Positions 28,000 through 37,151 of a stretch of 64,000 nucleotides of DNA are shown piece by piece. Numbering within the stretch: the stretch's first letter is position 1; the number at the start of each line of letters is the position of its first letter. The translations under genes and the position numbers were made by a program. The stretch covers positions 592,323 to 656,322 of the forward strand of contig NZ_KQ948657.1 of assembly GCF_001514145.1 (NCBI RefSeq). Direction: 5' to 3'. Source of the DNA: Streptomyces canus. GTDB taxonomy: Bacteria > Actinomycetota > Actinomycetes > Streptomycetales > Streptomycetaceae. The notes under the pieces are model-generated. The model was not told the DNA's origin and searched no databases. It was given only the letters and a program-made list of their open reading frames with translations.

Positions 28000-28416
28000 C
28001 TACGCTCCCGCAGGCTGCCGGACGTTCTCCCGGACCCAGTCCACGATCGACCGAGTCGTCGCACCCGGCGTGAAGATCTCGGCGACGCCCTTCGCCTTGA
28101 GCGGAGGGATGTCCGCCTCCGGGATGATCCCGCCGCCGAACACCAGGATGTCCTCGGCCTCCCGCTCCTTGAGCAAATCGATCACCGCGGCGAACAACGT
28201 GTTGTGGGCCCCGGAGAGGATGGAGAGGCCGATCGCGTCGGCGTCCTCCTGGATCGCGGTGTCGACGATCTGCTCGGGGGTCTGGTGGAGGCCGGTGTAG
28301 ATGACCTCCATGCCCGCGTCGCGCAGCGCCCTCGCGATCACCTTGGCTCCGCGGTCGTGACCGTCGAGCCCCGGCTTGGCCACCACCACGCGGATCGGGC
28401 CGGCTGTCACACCCAT
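28000..28416 (-). CDS. icmB: Isobutyryl-CoA mutase small (B12-binding) subunit
   Basis: A 138-aa cobalamin-binding protein that carries B12 for the carbon-skeleton rearrangement isobutyryl-CoA to n-butyryl-CoA, with a large IcmA subunit encoded elsewhere. B12 motifs are DGHDRGAKV (base-off DxHxxG), [11 protein letters not shown] and [13 protein letters not shown] chose the ATG at 28416 because GGAGG lies 5 nt upstream; the ATG four codons earlier overlaps that site. A related acyl-CoA mutase small subunit is the alternative, but the sequence is almost what I remember for Streptomyces IcmB. Confidence 0.92.
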   Translation of the reverse strand: MGVTAGPIRVVVAKPGLDGHDRGAKVIARALRDAGMEVIYTGLHQTPEQIVDTAIQEDADAIGLSILSGAHNTLFAAVIDLLKEREAEDILVFGGGIIPEADIPPLKAKGVAEIFTPGATTRSIVDWVRENVRQPAGA

Positions 28417-28428
28417 CACTGCCTCCAT

Positions 28429-28970
28429 GAAGCGACTGCGTTGATTCCCCTGCCCATTCCTACCGACTAGTACCGCACAGGCCGGGAATGTGAACGAACG
28501 TTATCGCCACCATCACGCACCGTGCAGTTTCGCGGCGGACGCCGAGGGGGAAAATCACACGTGGGACACGTTCGGGAGCCGCAACGAGGTCGCCGCACCG
28601 CCGCGCCGCAGGCCGCGCGCCACGGTGGTGCGGCGCGCCGGCGACGGCACGAAGGGCACGTAGGACAGGTAAGGCACGACAGCGGGGAGCCTCGTCGCCA
28701 CACCGACAGGGCCGCTCGTCACGTCACCGGCGCAGCACCAGCACCACTCACATCGTCGACATCACCAGCACCACCGGTTCCAACCGTTCCATCCGTTCCG
28801 TCGGCTTCGCGAGCATCCGCGACCGCAGCCACCCAGGAACCCCGCGCCGCCCGCCGCACCCACCCCCCGCGCCCCACTCGCGCCGCGTCGACGACACCCT
28901 TCGCCGCGACTTCCCATGAGCGCACACGGGGGACGGAGCTGTCCTCCCGTGTGCCGACAGGAGGTCGGCC
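28429..28970. other. Gene-free 540-bp region between icmB and the lipase gene
   Basis: No credible coding region on either strand: open frames are short, lack binding sites and have the composition of shadows. The stretch 28700–28900 is a low-complexity series of CAC/CCG-rich triplets. An imperfect hairpin with arms CACACGGGGGAC and GTCCTCCCGTGTG (28923–28953) sits just before the lipase ribosome-binding site and might affect its translation. Confidence 0.5.
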
Positions 28971-29840
28971 ATGAAGGTCACCAAGGCGGCGCTGCCGTTT
29001 CTCCCGCTCTGCCAGCGTCTGCTTCCCGGCAGGCTGGCGGGACTCTCCCTGGCCCTTCTGAAGGCGACCGCGCTCGAGCTCGCGATTCTCGCGGGCCATC
29101 TCCTCCTCTACCCCTCCGGCATCACCCAGGAGCGCCGCTCCCCCCTCCCCCCGCTCCCCTCGCCCGAGGACGGCGCGGCACAGCTGCCGACGGAGGCGAA
29201 GCCCCCGGTCGTGCTGCTGCACGGCTTCATCGACAACCGCTCGGTCTTCGTGCTCCTGCGCCGCAGCCTCGCCCAGCACGGCAGGCAGCAGATCGAGTCA
29301 CTCAACTACTCCCCGCTGACCTGCGACATCCGTACCGCGGCGGAGCTGCTCGGCCGGCACATAGAGGGAATCTGCGAGCGCACGGGCAGCGAGCGGGTCG
29401 ACATCGTCGGACACAGCCTCGGCGGCCTGATCGCGCGGTACTACGTGCAGCGCCTCGGCGGCGACACCCGGGTCCGCACCCTGGTGACGCTCGGCACCCC
29501 GCATTCCGGCACCCGGGTGGTACCGCTGGCGAACGCGCACCCGATCGTGCGCCAGATGCGCCCCGGCTCGGAGCTGCTCGAGGAGCTCACGCGTCCGGCC
29601 CCCGGCTGCCGTACGCACTTCGTCAGTTTCTGGAGCGACCTCGACCACCTGATGGACCCGCTGGAGACCGCCTGTATCGACCATGCGGACCTGATGGCGC
29701 AGAACGTCCGGGTGAGCGGGATCGGACATCTCGCCCTGCCCGTGCACCCCGCCGTCGCGACCGGAATACGGCAGGTGCTCGACACCGCGCGGGCCGGAGA
29801 GGAGACAGCCGGCCGGGCCGGGGGACTGACCGTGGCGTAA
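28971..29840 (+). CDS. Lipase / alpha-beta hydrolase, membrane-associated
   Basis: A 289-aa alpha/beta hydrolase of the triacylglycerol-lipase type. A hydrophobic N-terminus (~20–47) could anchor it or direct secretion. The oxyanion-hole region is VVLLHGFIDNRS (~80) and the nucleophile elbow VGHSLGGLIARYY (Ser ~148). Candidate acid and His are the Asp in WSDLDHLMDP and His in GIGHLALPVHP. GTPHSGTR is typical of this family. The ATG at 28971 has a strong AGGAGGT site. The natural substrate is unknown. Confidence 0.88.
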   Translation: MKVTKAALPFLPLCQRLLPGRLAGLSLALLKATALELAILAGHLLLYPSGITQERRSPLPPLPSPEDGAAQLPTEAKPPVVLLHGFIDNRSVFVLLRRSLAQHGRQQIESLNYSPLTCDIRTAAELLGRHIEGICERTGSERVDIVGHSLGGLIARYYVQRLGGDTRVRTLVTLGTPHSGTRVVPLANAHPIVRQMRPGSELLEELTRPAPGCRTHFVSFWSDLDHLMDPLETACIDHADLMAQNVRVSGIGHLALPVHPAVATGIRQVLDTARAGEETAGRAGGLTVA

Positions 29841-30082
29841 CGGTCGTATCGACCACCGGGCCCAGGCCGCCAACAGCTCATCGACGGCCGCCGGACCGCC
29901 AACCGGGATCGAACAACCTTCGAACACAAAGCCAAGGTCACGCCCGCAGTCCCCCGAATCACGGTCGAATGCCCGTTTCCTGCGCGAGCGAAACCAGTTG
30001 AAGATTGTCGCGCCCGCATACCGCCGGGTACAGTCGCCGCACTGCTCTGGCAGCCCCTGTTGTCGAGGCGAAAGAGAAGTTG

Positions 30083-31663
30083 GTGAACGACCGTCACCCG
30101 TCGGGGACCATGACCACCCCGACCCCGGCTTCCGACGCCGCCTCGTCGCACTACGCGTCGTACGGCACCCAGGAAGCCCAGTACGGCGACTTCACCACGT
30201 ACGGCGGCTATGACGCCACTGGTTTCGACGCCACAGGCACCACTGGCACCGCCGACGCGCACGCCACCGGCAGCTTCGAGGCCGACCCGCTCTTCGGCAG
30301 CATGACGGGCGACGGCACCGGTTCGTACGACGCCTCGACGTGGACCACGGGCGGTCACCAGACCCTGAACTACGACATGTACGCGGCCCAGCACCACGCC
30401 GCCTACGACACCGGCGCGTATGACGCCACGCAGTGGGGCGGCGCGGACCACCAGCTGCTCTCCGTAATCCCTCCGCAGTCGGGCAGCACCGACCACAGCG
30501 GACAGTGGGACGCGAGCGCCTGGACCCAGCCGGACCAGTCCGCGGCCCCGGCCGACCAGACCCAGCACTGGGAATGGGGCACGCAGGCCTTCGACACCGG
30601 GGCGTACGACGCCACGCAGTGGAACTCCGAGGGCACGGCGGCCGACCCGCAGGCGACGGCCACGTTCGAGCAGGCCGCGTACGGCGACACCCACACCTAC
30701 GACGAGGCCCACGCGTACGGCGAGAATCACGCGTACGGCGAGGCGGATCCGCACAGCGACGGCTACGCCGAACACGCCCCGCACGACGGCGAGTCGACGG
30801 CCACCACGGCCACCGGCGAGATGCCCGCCGTCCACGACGCCGACGCCCCGCTCCTCGACGACCAGGAAGAGGCCGGCCCGGCGCCGATCCCCGCCCAGGG
30901 CTCCCGCGTGGCCGCGCGCAACGCCAACCGCTCCCGCCGCCGTATCCCCGCCAAGCGCTCCGCGCTGCTGACCATCGCCGTCCCCTCGGCGTGTGTCATG
31001 GGCGTCGCCGGGATCGCCGCCGCCTCGGTCGGCACGCTGACCGGCGACGGCCAGGAGACCTCGACGACCCTGGCGGACCCGACCGCCGTCAAGCCGGCCG
31101 TCGCGAACAACAAGCTGGACACCCAGCTCGAGAGCCTCTCGGCCGGTGCCGACGACTTCGCCGACCGGGCCAGCCGCACGCAGGAACGCATCGACCTCAA
31201 GGCCCAGCAGGTGGCCGAGAAGAGGAAGGCGGCGGAGGAGGCGGCCCGCAAGGAGCGGCTGCGTCCGAAGTTCGCGCTTCCGGTCGCACAGCGCGGACTC
31301 AGCGCCTACTTCGGCCAGGCCGGCATCAACTGGATGTCCGTCCACACCGGCATCGACTTCCCGGTGTCGTACGGCACGACGGTGATGGCCGCGACCGACG
31401 GCACCGTCCGGACGCAGTGGAACAGCGCGTACGGCAACATGATGGTCGTGACGGCGAAGGACGGCACCGAGACGTGGTACTGCCACCTCTCCAGCTACCG
31501 CGTCGCGTCCGGTACGACGGTCAAGGCCGGTGACCCGATCGCGTACTCCGGCAACTCCGGCAACTCGACCGGTCCCCACCTGCACTTCGAGGTGCACCCG
31601 GCGGGCGGTTCGGCCATAGACCCGCTGCCGTGGCTGCGCAGCCACGGGCTGGACCCGACGTAG
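30083..31663 (+). CDS. M23 family peptidase with disordered N-terminal region
   Basis: A 526-aa probable wall endopeptidase. The first ~270 residues are low-complexity, with repeats such as DTGAYDATQW and FEADP. An Arg/Lys patch and a hydrophobic segment (~293–318, LLTIAVPSACVMGVAGIAAA) follow, then a short coiled coil rich in Lys/Glu (~350–375), then the LytM/M23 domain (~385–520) with zinc ligands in HTGIDFP and HLHFEVH. It should hydrolyse peptidoglycan cross-bridges outside the cell. The GTG at 30083 follows AGAGAAG. The hydrophobic segment in the middle of the protein means it is a membrane anchor rather than a classical signal peptide. Confidence 0.9.
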   Translation: MNDRHPSGTMTTPTPASDAASSHYASYGTQEAQYGDFTTYGGYDATGFDATGTTGTADAHATGSFEADPLFGSMTGDGTGSYDASTWTTGGHQTLNYDMYAAQHHAAYDTGAYDATQWGGADHQLLSVIPPQSGSTDHSGQWDASAWTQPDQSAAPADQTQHWEWGTQAFDTGAYDATQWNSEGTAADPQATATFEQAAYGDTHTYDEAHAYGENHAYGEADPHSDGYAEHAPHDGESTATTATGEMPAVHDADAPLLDDQEEAGPAPIPAQGSRVAARNANRSRRRIPAKRSALLTIAVPSACVMGVAGIAAASVGTLTGDGQETSTTLADPTAVKPAVANNKLDTQLESLSAGADDFADRASRTQERIDLKAQQVAEKRKAAEEAARKERLRPKFALPVAQRGLSAYFGQAGINWMSVHTGIDFPVSYGTTVMAATDGTVRTQWNSAYGNMMVVTAKDGTETWYCHLSSYRVASGTTVKAGDPIAYSGNSGNSTGPHLHFEVHPAGGSAIDPLPWLRSHGLDPT

Positions 31664-31686
31664 AACCTCGGGCCCAGCCCCCTCGG

Positions 31687-34167
31687 TTACAGCTTCTCGA
31701 CCGGCGCGTACCGCAGCAGCAGCCGCTTCGGCTTCGCTTCCCCGAAGTCGATCGTCGCCTCGGCGTTCGCCCCCGTGCCCTTCACCCCGACCACCGTGCC
31801 GAGCCCGAACTGGTCGTGGGTGACACGGTCGCCGACGGCCAGCGCCACCACCGGCTTCTCCGAGGTCCTGCGCGTCGCGAAGCCGGACGCGCCCGACGCC
31901 GAGGAGCGGGAACGGGAGGACGACAGCGAGGCGGCGACCCCCGAGACCGGTCCCGCGGGAGCGGCGGCCGCACCCGTGCGCTTCCAGTCCACGTGCTGCG
32001 CCGGGATCTCCTCCAGGAAGCGGGAGGGCGGGTTGTACGACGGCTGCCCCCACGCGCTGCGCAGGGCGGACCGGGTCAGATACAGCCGCTCACGCGCACG
32101 CGTGATGCCGACGTAGGCCAGCCGCCGCTCCTCCTCCAGCTCCTTGGCCTGGCCGAGGGCGCGCATGTGCGGGAAGACGCCGTCCTCCATGCCGGTGAGG
32201 AAGACGACCGGGAACTCCAGGCCCTTGGCGGTGTGCAGGGTCATCAGGGTGATGACGCCGGAGCCGTCCTCGTCCTCGTCGGGGATCTGGTCGGAGTCGG
32301 CGACCAGGGCGACCCGCTCCAGGAAGTCGGAGAGGGAGCCGGAGGCCTCGCCCTCGCCCGACTCCTGCTCGAACTCCAGGGCCACCGCGGCGAGTTCCTG
32401 GAGGTTCTCGATGCGGGTCTCGTCCTGGGGGTCGGTGGAGGCCTGCAACTCGGCGAGATAGCCGGTGCGTTCGAGGACCGCCTCCAGGACGGTCGCCGGG
32501 CCCGCACCGGACTCGACGATGGTCCGGAGCTCCTCCATCAGCACGTTGAACCGCTTCACGGCGTTGGTGGAGCGCGCGGCCATGCCGTACGCCTCGTCGA
32601 CGCGCTTGAGGGCCTGCGGGAAGCTGATCTTCTCGCGCTGGGACAGGGCGTCGATCATCGCCTCGGCACGGTCGCCGATGCCGCGCTTGGGGACGTTGAG
32701 GATCCGGCGCAGCGGTACGGAGTCCTCCGGGTTGGCGAGGACGCGCAGGTAGGCCAGGACGTCCCGGACCTCCTTGCGCTCGTAGAAGCGGACGCCGCCG
32801 ACGACCTTGTAGGGCAGGCCGACGCGGATGAAGACCTCTTCGAAGACACGGGACTGGGCGTTCGTACGGTAGAAGACGGCCACGTCGCCGGCCTTCGCGT
32901 CGCCCGCGTCGGTGAGACGGTCTATCTCGTCGGCGACGAACTGCGCCTCGTCGTGCTCGGTGTCGGCGACATAGCCGGTGATGCGCGCGCCCGCGCCCGC
33001 GTTGGTCCACAGGTTCTTGGGGCGGCGGGACTCGTTGCGCTCGATGACGGCGTTGGCGGCGGTGAGGATCGTCTGGGTGGAGCGGTAGTTCTGCTCCAGG
33101 AGGATCGTCGTCGCGTCCGGGTAGTCCTCCTCGAACTGGAGGATGTTGCGGATGGTCGCGCCGCGGAAGGCGTAGATCGACTGGTCGGCGTCGCCCACGA
33201 CGCAGAGCTCGGCGGGCGGCAGGTCGTCCTCGGCCGGCGGTACGTCGACGGGGTGCTCGCCGGTACCGACCAGCTCGCGCACGAGCGCGTACTGCGCGTG
33301 GTTGGTGTCCTGGTACTCGTCGACGAGGACGTGCCGGAAGCGGCGGCGGTAGTGCTCGGCGACATCGGGGAACGCCCGGAGCAGGTTGACCGTGGTCATG
33401 ATCAGGTCGTCGAAGTCGAGGGCGTTCGCCTCGCGCAGCCGCGACTGGTACATGGCGTAGGCCTGGGCGAGCGTCTTCTCGAAGCCGTCGCCGGCCTGGG
33501 CGGCGAAGTCCTCCTCGTCGATCAGCTCGTTCTTCAGGTTGCTGATCTTGGCGCTGAAGGACTTCGGCGGGAACCGCTTGGGGTCGAGGTCCAGGTCGCG
33601 GCAGACCAGGGCCATGAGCCGCTTGGAGTCGGCGGCGTCGTAGATCGAGAAGGAGGAGGTGAACCCGAGCCTCTTCGACTCCCTCCGCAGGATCCGCACG
33701 CACGCGCTGTGGAAGGTCATCACCCACATCGCGTTCGCGCGCGGGCCGACGAGCTGCTCGACGCGCTCCTTCATCTCGCCCGCGGCCTTGTTGGTGAAGG
33801 TGATCGCGAGGATCTGACCCGGGTGGACGTGGCGCTCGCCGAGGAGATGGGCGATGCGGTGGGTGAGCACCCGGGTCTTGCCGGAGCCGGCGCCTGCCAC
33901 GATGAGCAGCGGGGAGCCGGAGTGCACCACGGCCGCGCGCTGGTTCTCGTTCAGCCCGTCGAGGAGCGCGGCGGGGTCCACCACCGGGCGGGGGGCGCCG
34001 TCGCGGTAGTACGCGTCCCGGTCCGGGGGCAGGTCGAACTTCCCACCGAACAGATCGTCCGGAACGGGTTCCGGTACGTGCTCGTCCTCGGGCGGCGGCG
34101 GTTCTTCCCCATGGGCCCTAGGGGCCTGGAGGTCCGCCAGGAAGCTGTCGTCAAAGAGGCTGCTCAT
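31687..34167 (-). CDS. pcrA: ATP-dependent DNA helicase PcrA/UvrD
   Basis: An 826-aa superfamily 1A 3′–5′ helicase used in nucleotide excision repair, removal of RecA from DNA and transcription–replication conflicts. Walker A is AGAGSGKTRV (~72–80), followed by TFTNKAAGEM, DEYQDTNHAQY (motif II), QNYRSTQTIL and the C-terminal VTLMTLHTAKGLEFP and YVGITRAR-type motifs (YVGITRARERLYL). The C-terminus carries the GDRVTHDQFGLGTVVGV Tudor-like RNA polymerase-binding module of PcrA. The ATG at 34167 lies 9 nt from a PafBC-type −10, so the transcript is close to leaderless. Confidence 0.97.
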   Translation of the reverse strand: MSSLFDDSFLADLQAPRAHGEEPPPPEDEHVPEPVPDDLFGGKFDLPPDRDAYYRDGAPRPVVDPAALLDGLNENQRAAVVHSGSPLLIVAGAGSGKTRVLTHRIAHLLGERHVHPGQILAITFTNKAAGEMKERVEQLVGPRANAMWVMTFHSACVRILRRESKRLGFTSSFSIYDAADSKRLMALVCRDLDLDPKRFPPKSFSAKISNLKNELIDEEDFAAQAGDGFEKTLAQAYAMYQSRLREANALDFDDLIMTTVNLLRAFPDVAEHYRRRFRHVLVDEYQDTNHAQYALVRELVGTGEHPVDVPPAEDDLPPAELCVVGDADQSIYAFRGATIRNILQFEEDYPDATTILLEQNYRSTQTILTAANAVIERNESRRPKNLWTNAGAGARITGYVADTEHDEAQFVADEIDRLTDAGDAKAGDVAVFYRTNAQSRVFEEVFIRVGLPYKVVGGVRFYERKEVRDVLAYLRVLANPEDSVPLRRILNVPKRGIGDRAEAMIDALSQREKISFPQALKRVDEAYGMAARSTNAVKRFNVLMEELRTIVESGAGPATVLEAVLERTGYLAELQASTDPQDETRIENLQELAAVALEFEQESGEGEASGSLSDFLERVALVADSDQIPDEDEDGSGVITLMTLHTAKGLEFPVVFLTGMEDGVFPHMRALGQAKELEEERRLAYVGITRARERLYLTRSALRSAWGQPSYNPPSRFLEEIPAQHVDWKRTGAAAAPAGPVSGVAASLSSSRSRSSASGASGFATRRTSEKPVVALAVGDRVTHDQFGLGTVVGVKGTGANAEATIDFGEAKPKRLLLRYAPVEKL

Positions 34168-34176
34168 CGCTCTCCG

Positions 34177-34199
34177 AGTCTAGGGTGCCCCACTGACAC
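34177..34199 (-). promoter_or_regulatory. PafBC/RecA-NDp-type promoter of pcrA
   Basis: On the minus strand GTGTCAGTG (34199–34191), an 8-nt spacer, TAGACT (34182–34177). This matches TTGTCRGTG-N8-TAnnnT except for the first base. The start codon follows 9 nt later, the same compact design as the SWIM gene promoter. Confidence 0.75.
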
Positions 34200-34426
34200 A
34201 CCGCCGCCGCCCCGGGAACATCCACCCGGATCAGAACCCGATGATCTTCCAGACCTGTAAGTCGTCACAGATCACACCGGGTGGACCACGCGGAGCGACG
34301 CCCGAGACCAAGGTCACGAAAATGTATCGGGCATATCGAACATCAACCTTCACAGGGGCCACACCCGTTGGTTACCGTTCCCAGCAGGCCGTACGACCCC
34401 CACCGGCGAACGTCGCCGGGCCGCAC

Positions 34427-34582
34427 GGCCTCCGCCGAGTCCGCAGCGCCGCCGCGCGCCCGGAGCCGGGGACCCACCGATACCTGGGGTGAATCGGCCG
34501 ACTCCCGCGCAGGGAGCGCCGTAGGGCAAACCTTCCGAAGCATCCCGCCCGAACCCGACAGCTAACTCGGCAGGCGGAGCAC
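34427..34582 (+). ncRNA. ydaO/yuaA-type cyclic di-AMP riboswitch
   Basis: The leader of the first NlpC/P60 gene carries the diagnostic conserved blocks in order: CCGGGGACCCA (about 34475), TGGGGTGAATCGGCC, then GTAGGGCAAACCTTCCG and GAACCCGACAGCTAACTCGG. A closing helix pairs CTCCGCC (34430–34436) with GGCGGAG (34573–34579). Binding of c-di-AMP normally turns these genes off. The 3′ end lies directly before GGAAGGAG and the TTG start, so control may act on translation as well as transcription. This class is known to sit before wall hydrolase genes in Streptomyces. Confidence 0.92.
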
Positions 34583-34599
34583 GGAAGGAGTCGCCTCCC

Positions 34600-35733
34600 T
34601 TGGCGTCGCACCGCAAGTCGCGTCCCGTCGGTACGCGCGTAGCAGGCATACGGACCCCGGCCCTCGCGACGGCCGCCCTCACCTCCGTGGCCCTGCTGTC
34701 CCAGTCGGCGAACGCCGCGCCGGCCGATGACAGGCCGAGTCTCGAAGAGGTGGAGAAGAAGGTCGACGACCTCTACCGCCAGGCCGAGTCGGCGACCGAC
34801 AACTACAACGCGGCCAAGGAGAAGACGGCCACGCAGCGCAAGCAGGTCGACACGCTCCTCGACGACGTCGCCCAGCGCACCGAGAAGCTCAACGAGGCGC
34901 GGGAGGAGCTCGGTTCCTTCGCCGCCGCCCAGTACCGCACCGGCGCCGGGGCCTCCGGCACGGCGACCTTCCTGCTCGCCGACACTCCGCAGGACTACTT
35001 CGACCAGACGCAGTTGATGGGGCGTCTGACGAACCGCCAGAAGGGCGCGGTCGACGACTACGTCTCCGAGCAGTCCGCGACGATGAAGAAGCGTCAGGAG
35101 GCCTCCCAGAGCCTTCAGACGCTCACCGAGACGCAGAGCGACCTGAAGACGGCCAAGGCGACCGTCCAGAAGAAGCTCACCGACGCGCGCGAGCTGCTGT
35201 CGGAGCTGACGACCCAGGAGAAGGCGCGCCTCGCGGCGATCGAGAAGCAGAAGCAGGAGGAGGCGGCCCGCAAGGCCGCCGAGCTGGCGCAGCAGCAGGC
35301 GGCGGCGGAGAAGGCCGCACAGGAGGCCACCGCCCCGCAGGAGAGCACGTCGACGCCGACCGACTCCTCGTACGCCACCAAGGCCGCCAAGGCCCTCGCC
35401 TTCGCCCGCGCGCAGATCGGCAAGCCGTACGTCTGGGGTGCCACCGGCCCCGACTCCTACGACTGCTCAGGCCTCACCCAGGCCGCCTGGAAGGCCGCCG
35501 GCGTCGACCTCCCCCGCGTCACCTACGACCAGGTCAACGCCGGCACCACGGTCTCCCTCGCCGACGCCCAGCCCGGTGACCTGGTCTTCTTCTACGACGA
35601 CATCAGCCACGTCGGCCTCTACATCGGCAACGGCATGATGATCCACGCCCCCAAGCCGGGCGCGTACGTCCGCGAGGAGTCGATCTACTACGACGGCGAG
35701 TCGGCGATCCACAGCGTGGTGCGCCCGGCCTGA
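34600..35733 (+). CDS. Secreted NlpC/P60 peptidoglycan hydrolase (riboswitch-controlled)
   Basis: A 377-aa secreted D,L-endopeptidase. The signal-peptide region is ~1–42 (ending SANAAP). A long coiled coil at ~45–240 with many Lys/Glu/Gln resembles RipA/CwlO-type regulatory helices. The NlpC/P60 domain is at ~262–377, with the catalytic Cys in SYDCSGLTQAAW and His in DISHVGLYIGNG; a second His follows in MIHAPKPG. The TTG start at 34600 is supported by GGAAGGAG 9 nt upstream and by similarity of its beginning (ASHRKSR) to the paralogue at 37598 (AAHRKSR). Expression should respond to c-di-AMP through the riboswitch. Confidence 0.93.
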   Translation: MASHRKSRPVGTRVAGIRTPALATAALTSVALLSQSANAAPADDRPSLEEVEKKVDDLYRQAESATDNYNAAKEKTATQRKQVDTLLDDVAQRTEKLNEAREELGSFAAAQYRTGAGASGTATFLLADTPQDYFDQTQLMGRLTNRQKGAVDDYVSEQSATMKKRQEASQSLQTLTETQSDLKTAKATVQKKLTDARELLSELTTQEKARLAAIEKQKQEEAARKAAELAQQQAAAEKAAQEATAPQESTSTPTDSSYATKAAKALAFARAQIGKPYVWGATGPDSYDCSGLTQAAWKAAGVDLPRVTYDQVNAGTTVSLADAQPGDLVFFYDDISHVGLYIGNGMMIHAPKPGAYVREESIYYDGESAIHSVVRPA

Positions 35734-35836
35734 GGCACGCCGGTCACGACAAGCGCGCGGGCGTATTTCCGCTCTTTCGGCACGCACGCGTGCGCGTCCC
35801 GTCCGCTCGGCAGGCGGAGCTTCCTAGCATCGGCAC

Positions 35837-36820
35837 ATGTCCGGTACCTCCCCGCACTCCCCCCTGCGCGTCTGGTGGACGCAGCGCCCGCCCGCGGCCG
35901 GGGCCGCCGTGATGGCGACCGGCATCATGTCTGTCGGGCTGGATCTGGCCGGCCACGAGACGCTGTCCCGGATCGCCCTGGCGATCGGTGGTGCGGCCTG
36001 GCTGGGGCTGGCCGCCGATGTCGCCGTACGACTGCTGCGGGAGCGCGCGCGGTGGTTCGCGGACGCCGGGACAGCGGGCGCTCTGACGGCCGTGGCGGCG
36101 ACCACCGTCCTCGGCACCCGTTTCTCCGCGCTCGGGCGTCAGACCCTCGCCGAGGCGCTGCTGGCGCTGTCCGCGGTGCTGTGGCCGGTGCTGGTCGTGC
36201 GCGTCGTGGGCCACGGGAAGCGGCGGATGCCCGGCGGGGTGTTCCTCGGGTGTGTGGCCACCCAGGGCCTCGCGGTCCTCGGCGCCACGCTGGCCGCGGC
36301 CGAGTCGGCGGCATGGCTCGCGCACACGGCGCTCGTACTGTTCTGGCTCGGCCTGGTCCTCTACGGCCTCGCGCTCTTCCGCTTCGACCTGCGCCAGGTG
36401 CTGGACGGACCGGGCGACCAGTGGATCGCGGGCGGCGCGCTCGCCATCTCGGCACTCGCCGGCTCGAAGCTGATCGGCGCCGACAGTGCGCGCCTGTACC
36501 TGTGGAACGACGACGACCGCGGCGTCCTGCGGGCGGTGACGGTCGTCCTGCTGGTGCTCGACCTGGCCTGGTACGCCGTCCTGCTGGTGGCCGAGTTCGC
36601 AGGCCCGCGCCCGCGCTACGACGTGCGCCGCTGGGCCACCGTGTTCCCCATGGGCATGACCGCGGTGGCGACCCTGTCCGTCTCCGCCACCTTGGACGTC
36701 CGGTGGCTCGAGACTCCGGGTGAGGTGCTGGTGTGGATCTCGGTGGCGGCCTGGTCGGCCGTCGCCGCGGGGGCGGTGGACGCCGCCCGTGCCGCCGTCA
36801 GGTCCACAGCACCGCGATGA
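35837..36820 (+). CDS. TDT/TehA-like integral membrane transporter
   Basis: A 327-aa protein with about 9–10 membrane segments. The start, AGAAVMATGIMSVGLDLAG, matches the first helix of the tellurite-resistance/dicarboxylate transporter (SLAC1/TehA) family, and VFPMGMTAVATLSVS near the end is the equivalent late helix. Such proteins move anions such as malate or chloride; the substrate here is not predictable. The ATG at 35837 is weakly preceded by AGC/TCC, so the start is less certain. It overlaps the convergent gene by 23 bp at the 3′ end. Confidence 0.72.
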   Translation: MSGTSPHSPLRVWWTQRPPAAGAAVMATGIMSVGLDLAGHETLSRIALAIGGAAWLGLAADVAVRLLRERARWFADAGTAGALTAVAATTVLGTRFSALGRQTLAEALLALSAVLWPVLVVRVVGHGKRRMPGGVFLGCVATQGLAVLGATLAAAESAAWLAHTALVLFWLGLVLYGLALFRFDLRQVLDGPGDQWIAGGALAISALAGSKLIGADSARLYLWNDDDRGVLRAVTVVLLVLDLAWYAVLLVAEFAGPRPRYDVRRWATVFPMGMTAVATLSVSATLDVRWLETPGEVLVWISVAAWSAVAAGAVDAARAAVRSTAPR

Positions 36821-37151
36821 AGATGTTGACCGTGGTCAGCGCGCCGACCAGGCCGAACAGGCGCTTGTCCACGGTCTCGTCGTCCCGCTTCACATAGACG
36901 AGGCCGAGGATCACGATCAGCAGGGCGAGCTTCACGCCGATCTTGATGTTGTTGACGTGCTGGTCGTCGGCCTGGTTGAGGCCGACCAGGATCACCCCGG
37001 TGACCAGCATGGTCGCGGCACCGTGCAGCATCGCGGGGACGAACCGGGCGGTGCCCCGGCCCATCGCCTTCATCTGCGTGAGGAAGCCGCCGAGCAGCGC
37101 GGCGATGCCGATGATGTGCAGGCCGACGAAGAGATGGATGAGTACGTCCAT
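36798..37151 (-). CDS. Small four-helix membrane protein
   Basis: A 117-aa hypothetical membrane protein with four hydrophobic segments: VLIHLFVGLHIIGIAALLGG, AATMLVTGVILVGL, LALLIVILGLVYV and LTTVNIFIAVLWT. The His residues in the first helix (LIHLFVGLHIIG) resemble haem- or copper-related small membrane proteins, but this is only a hint. The ATG at 37151 is taken because upstream in-frame codons read as GC-rich noise. It converges on and overlaps the TDT-like gene. Confidence 0.75.
   Translation of the reverse strand: MDVLIHLFVGLHIIGIAALLGGFLTQMKAMGRGTARFVPAMLHGAATMLVTGVILVGLNQADDQHVNNIKIGVKLALLIVILGLVYVKRDDETVDKRLFGLVGALTTVNIFIAVLWT

Noticed and set aside
27402..28064. Several 80–154-codon frames across the tandem repeats, such as the minus-strand MIRTARRSALRRA series
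   Set aside because: They are produced by the repeated DNA itself; the 163-bp period shifts the frame at each unit and no start site is convincing.
28719..29279. 186-codon minus-strand frame before and inside the lipase gene
   Set aside because: It overlaps the real lipase start; composition and lack of a binding site fit a shadow.
29900..29930. CCGGGATCGAACAACC resembling a reverse tRNA T-loop
   Set aside because: The T-arm does not pair correctly and no cloverleaf is present.
31630..34260. 876-codon open frame antisense to pcrA
   Set aside because: Shadow of a secure helicase gene with Gly/Val/Asp/Arg-only composition.
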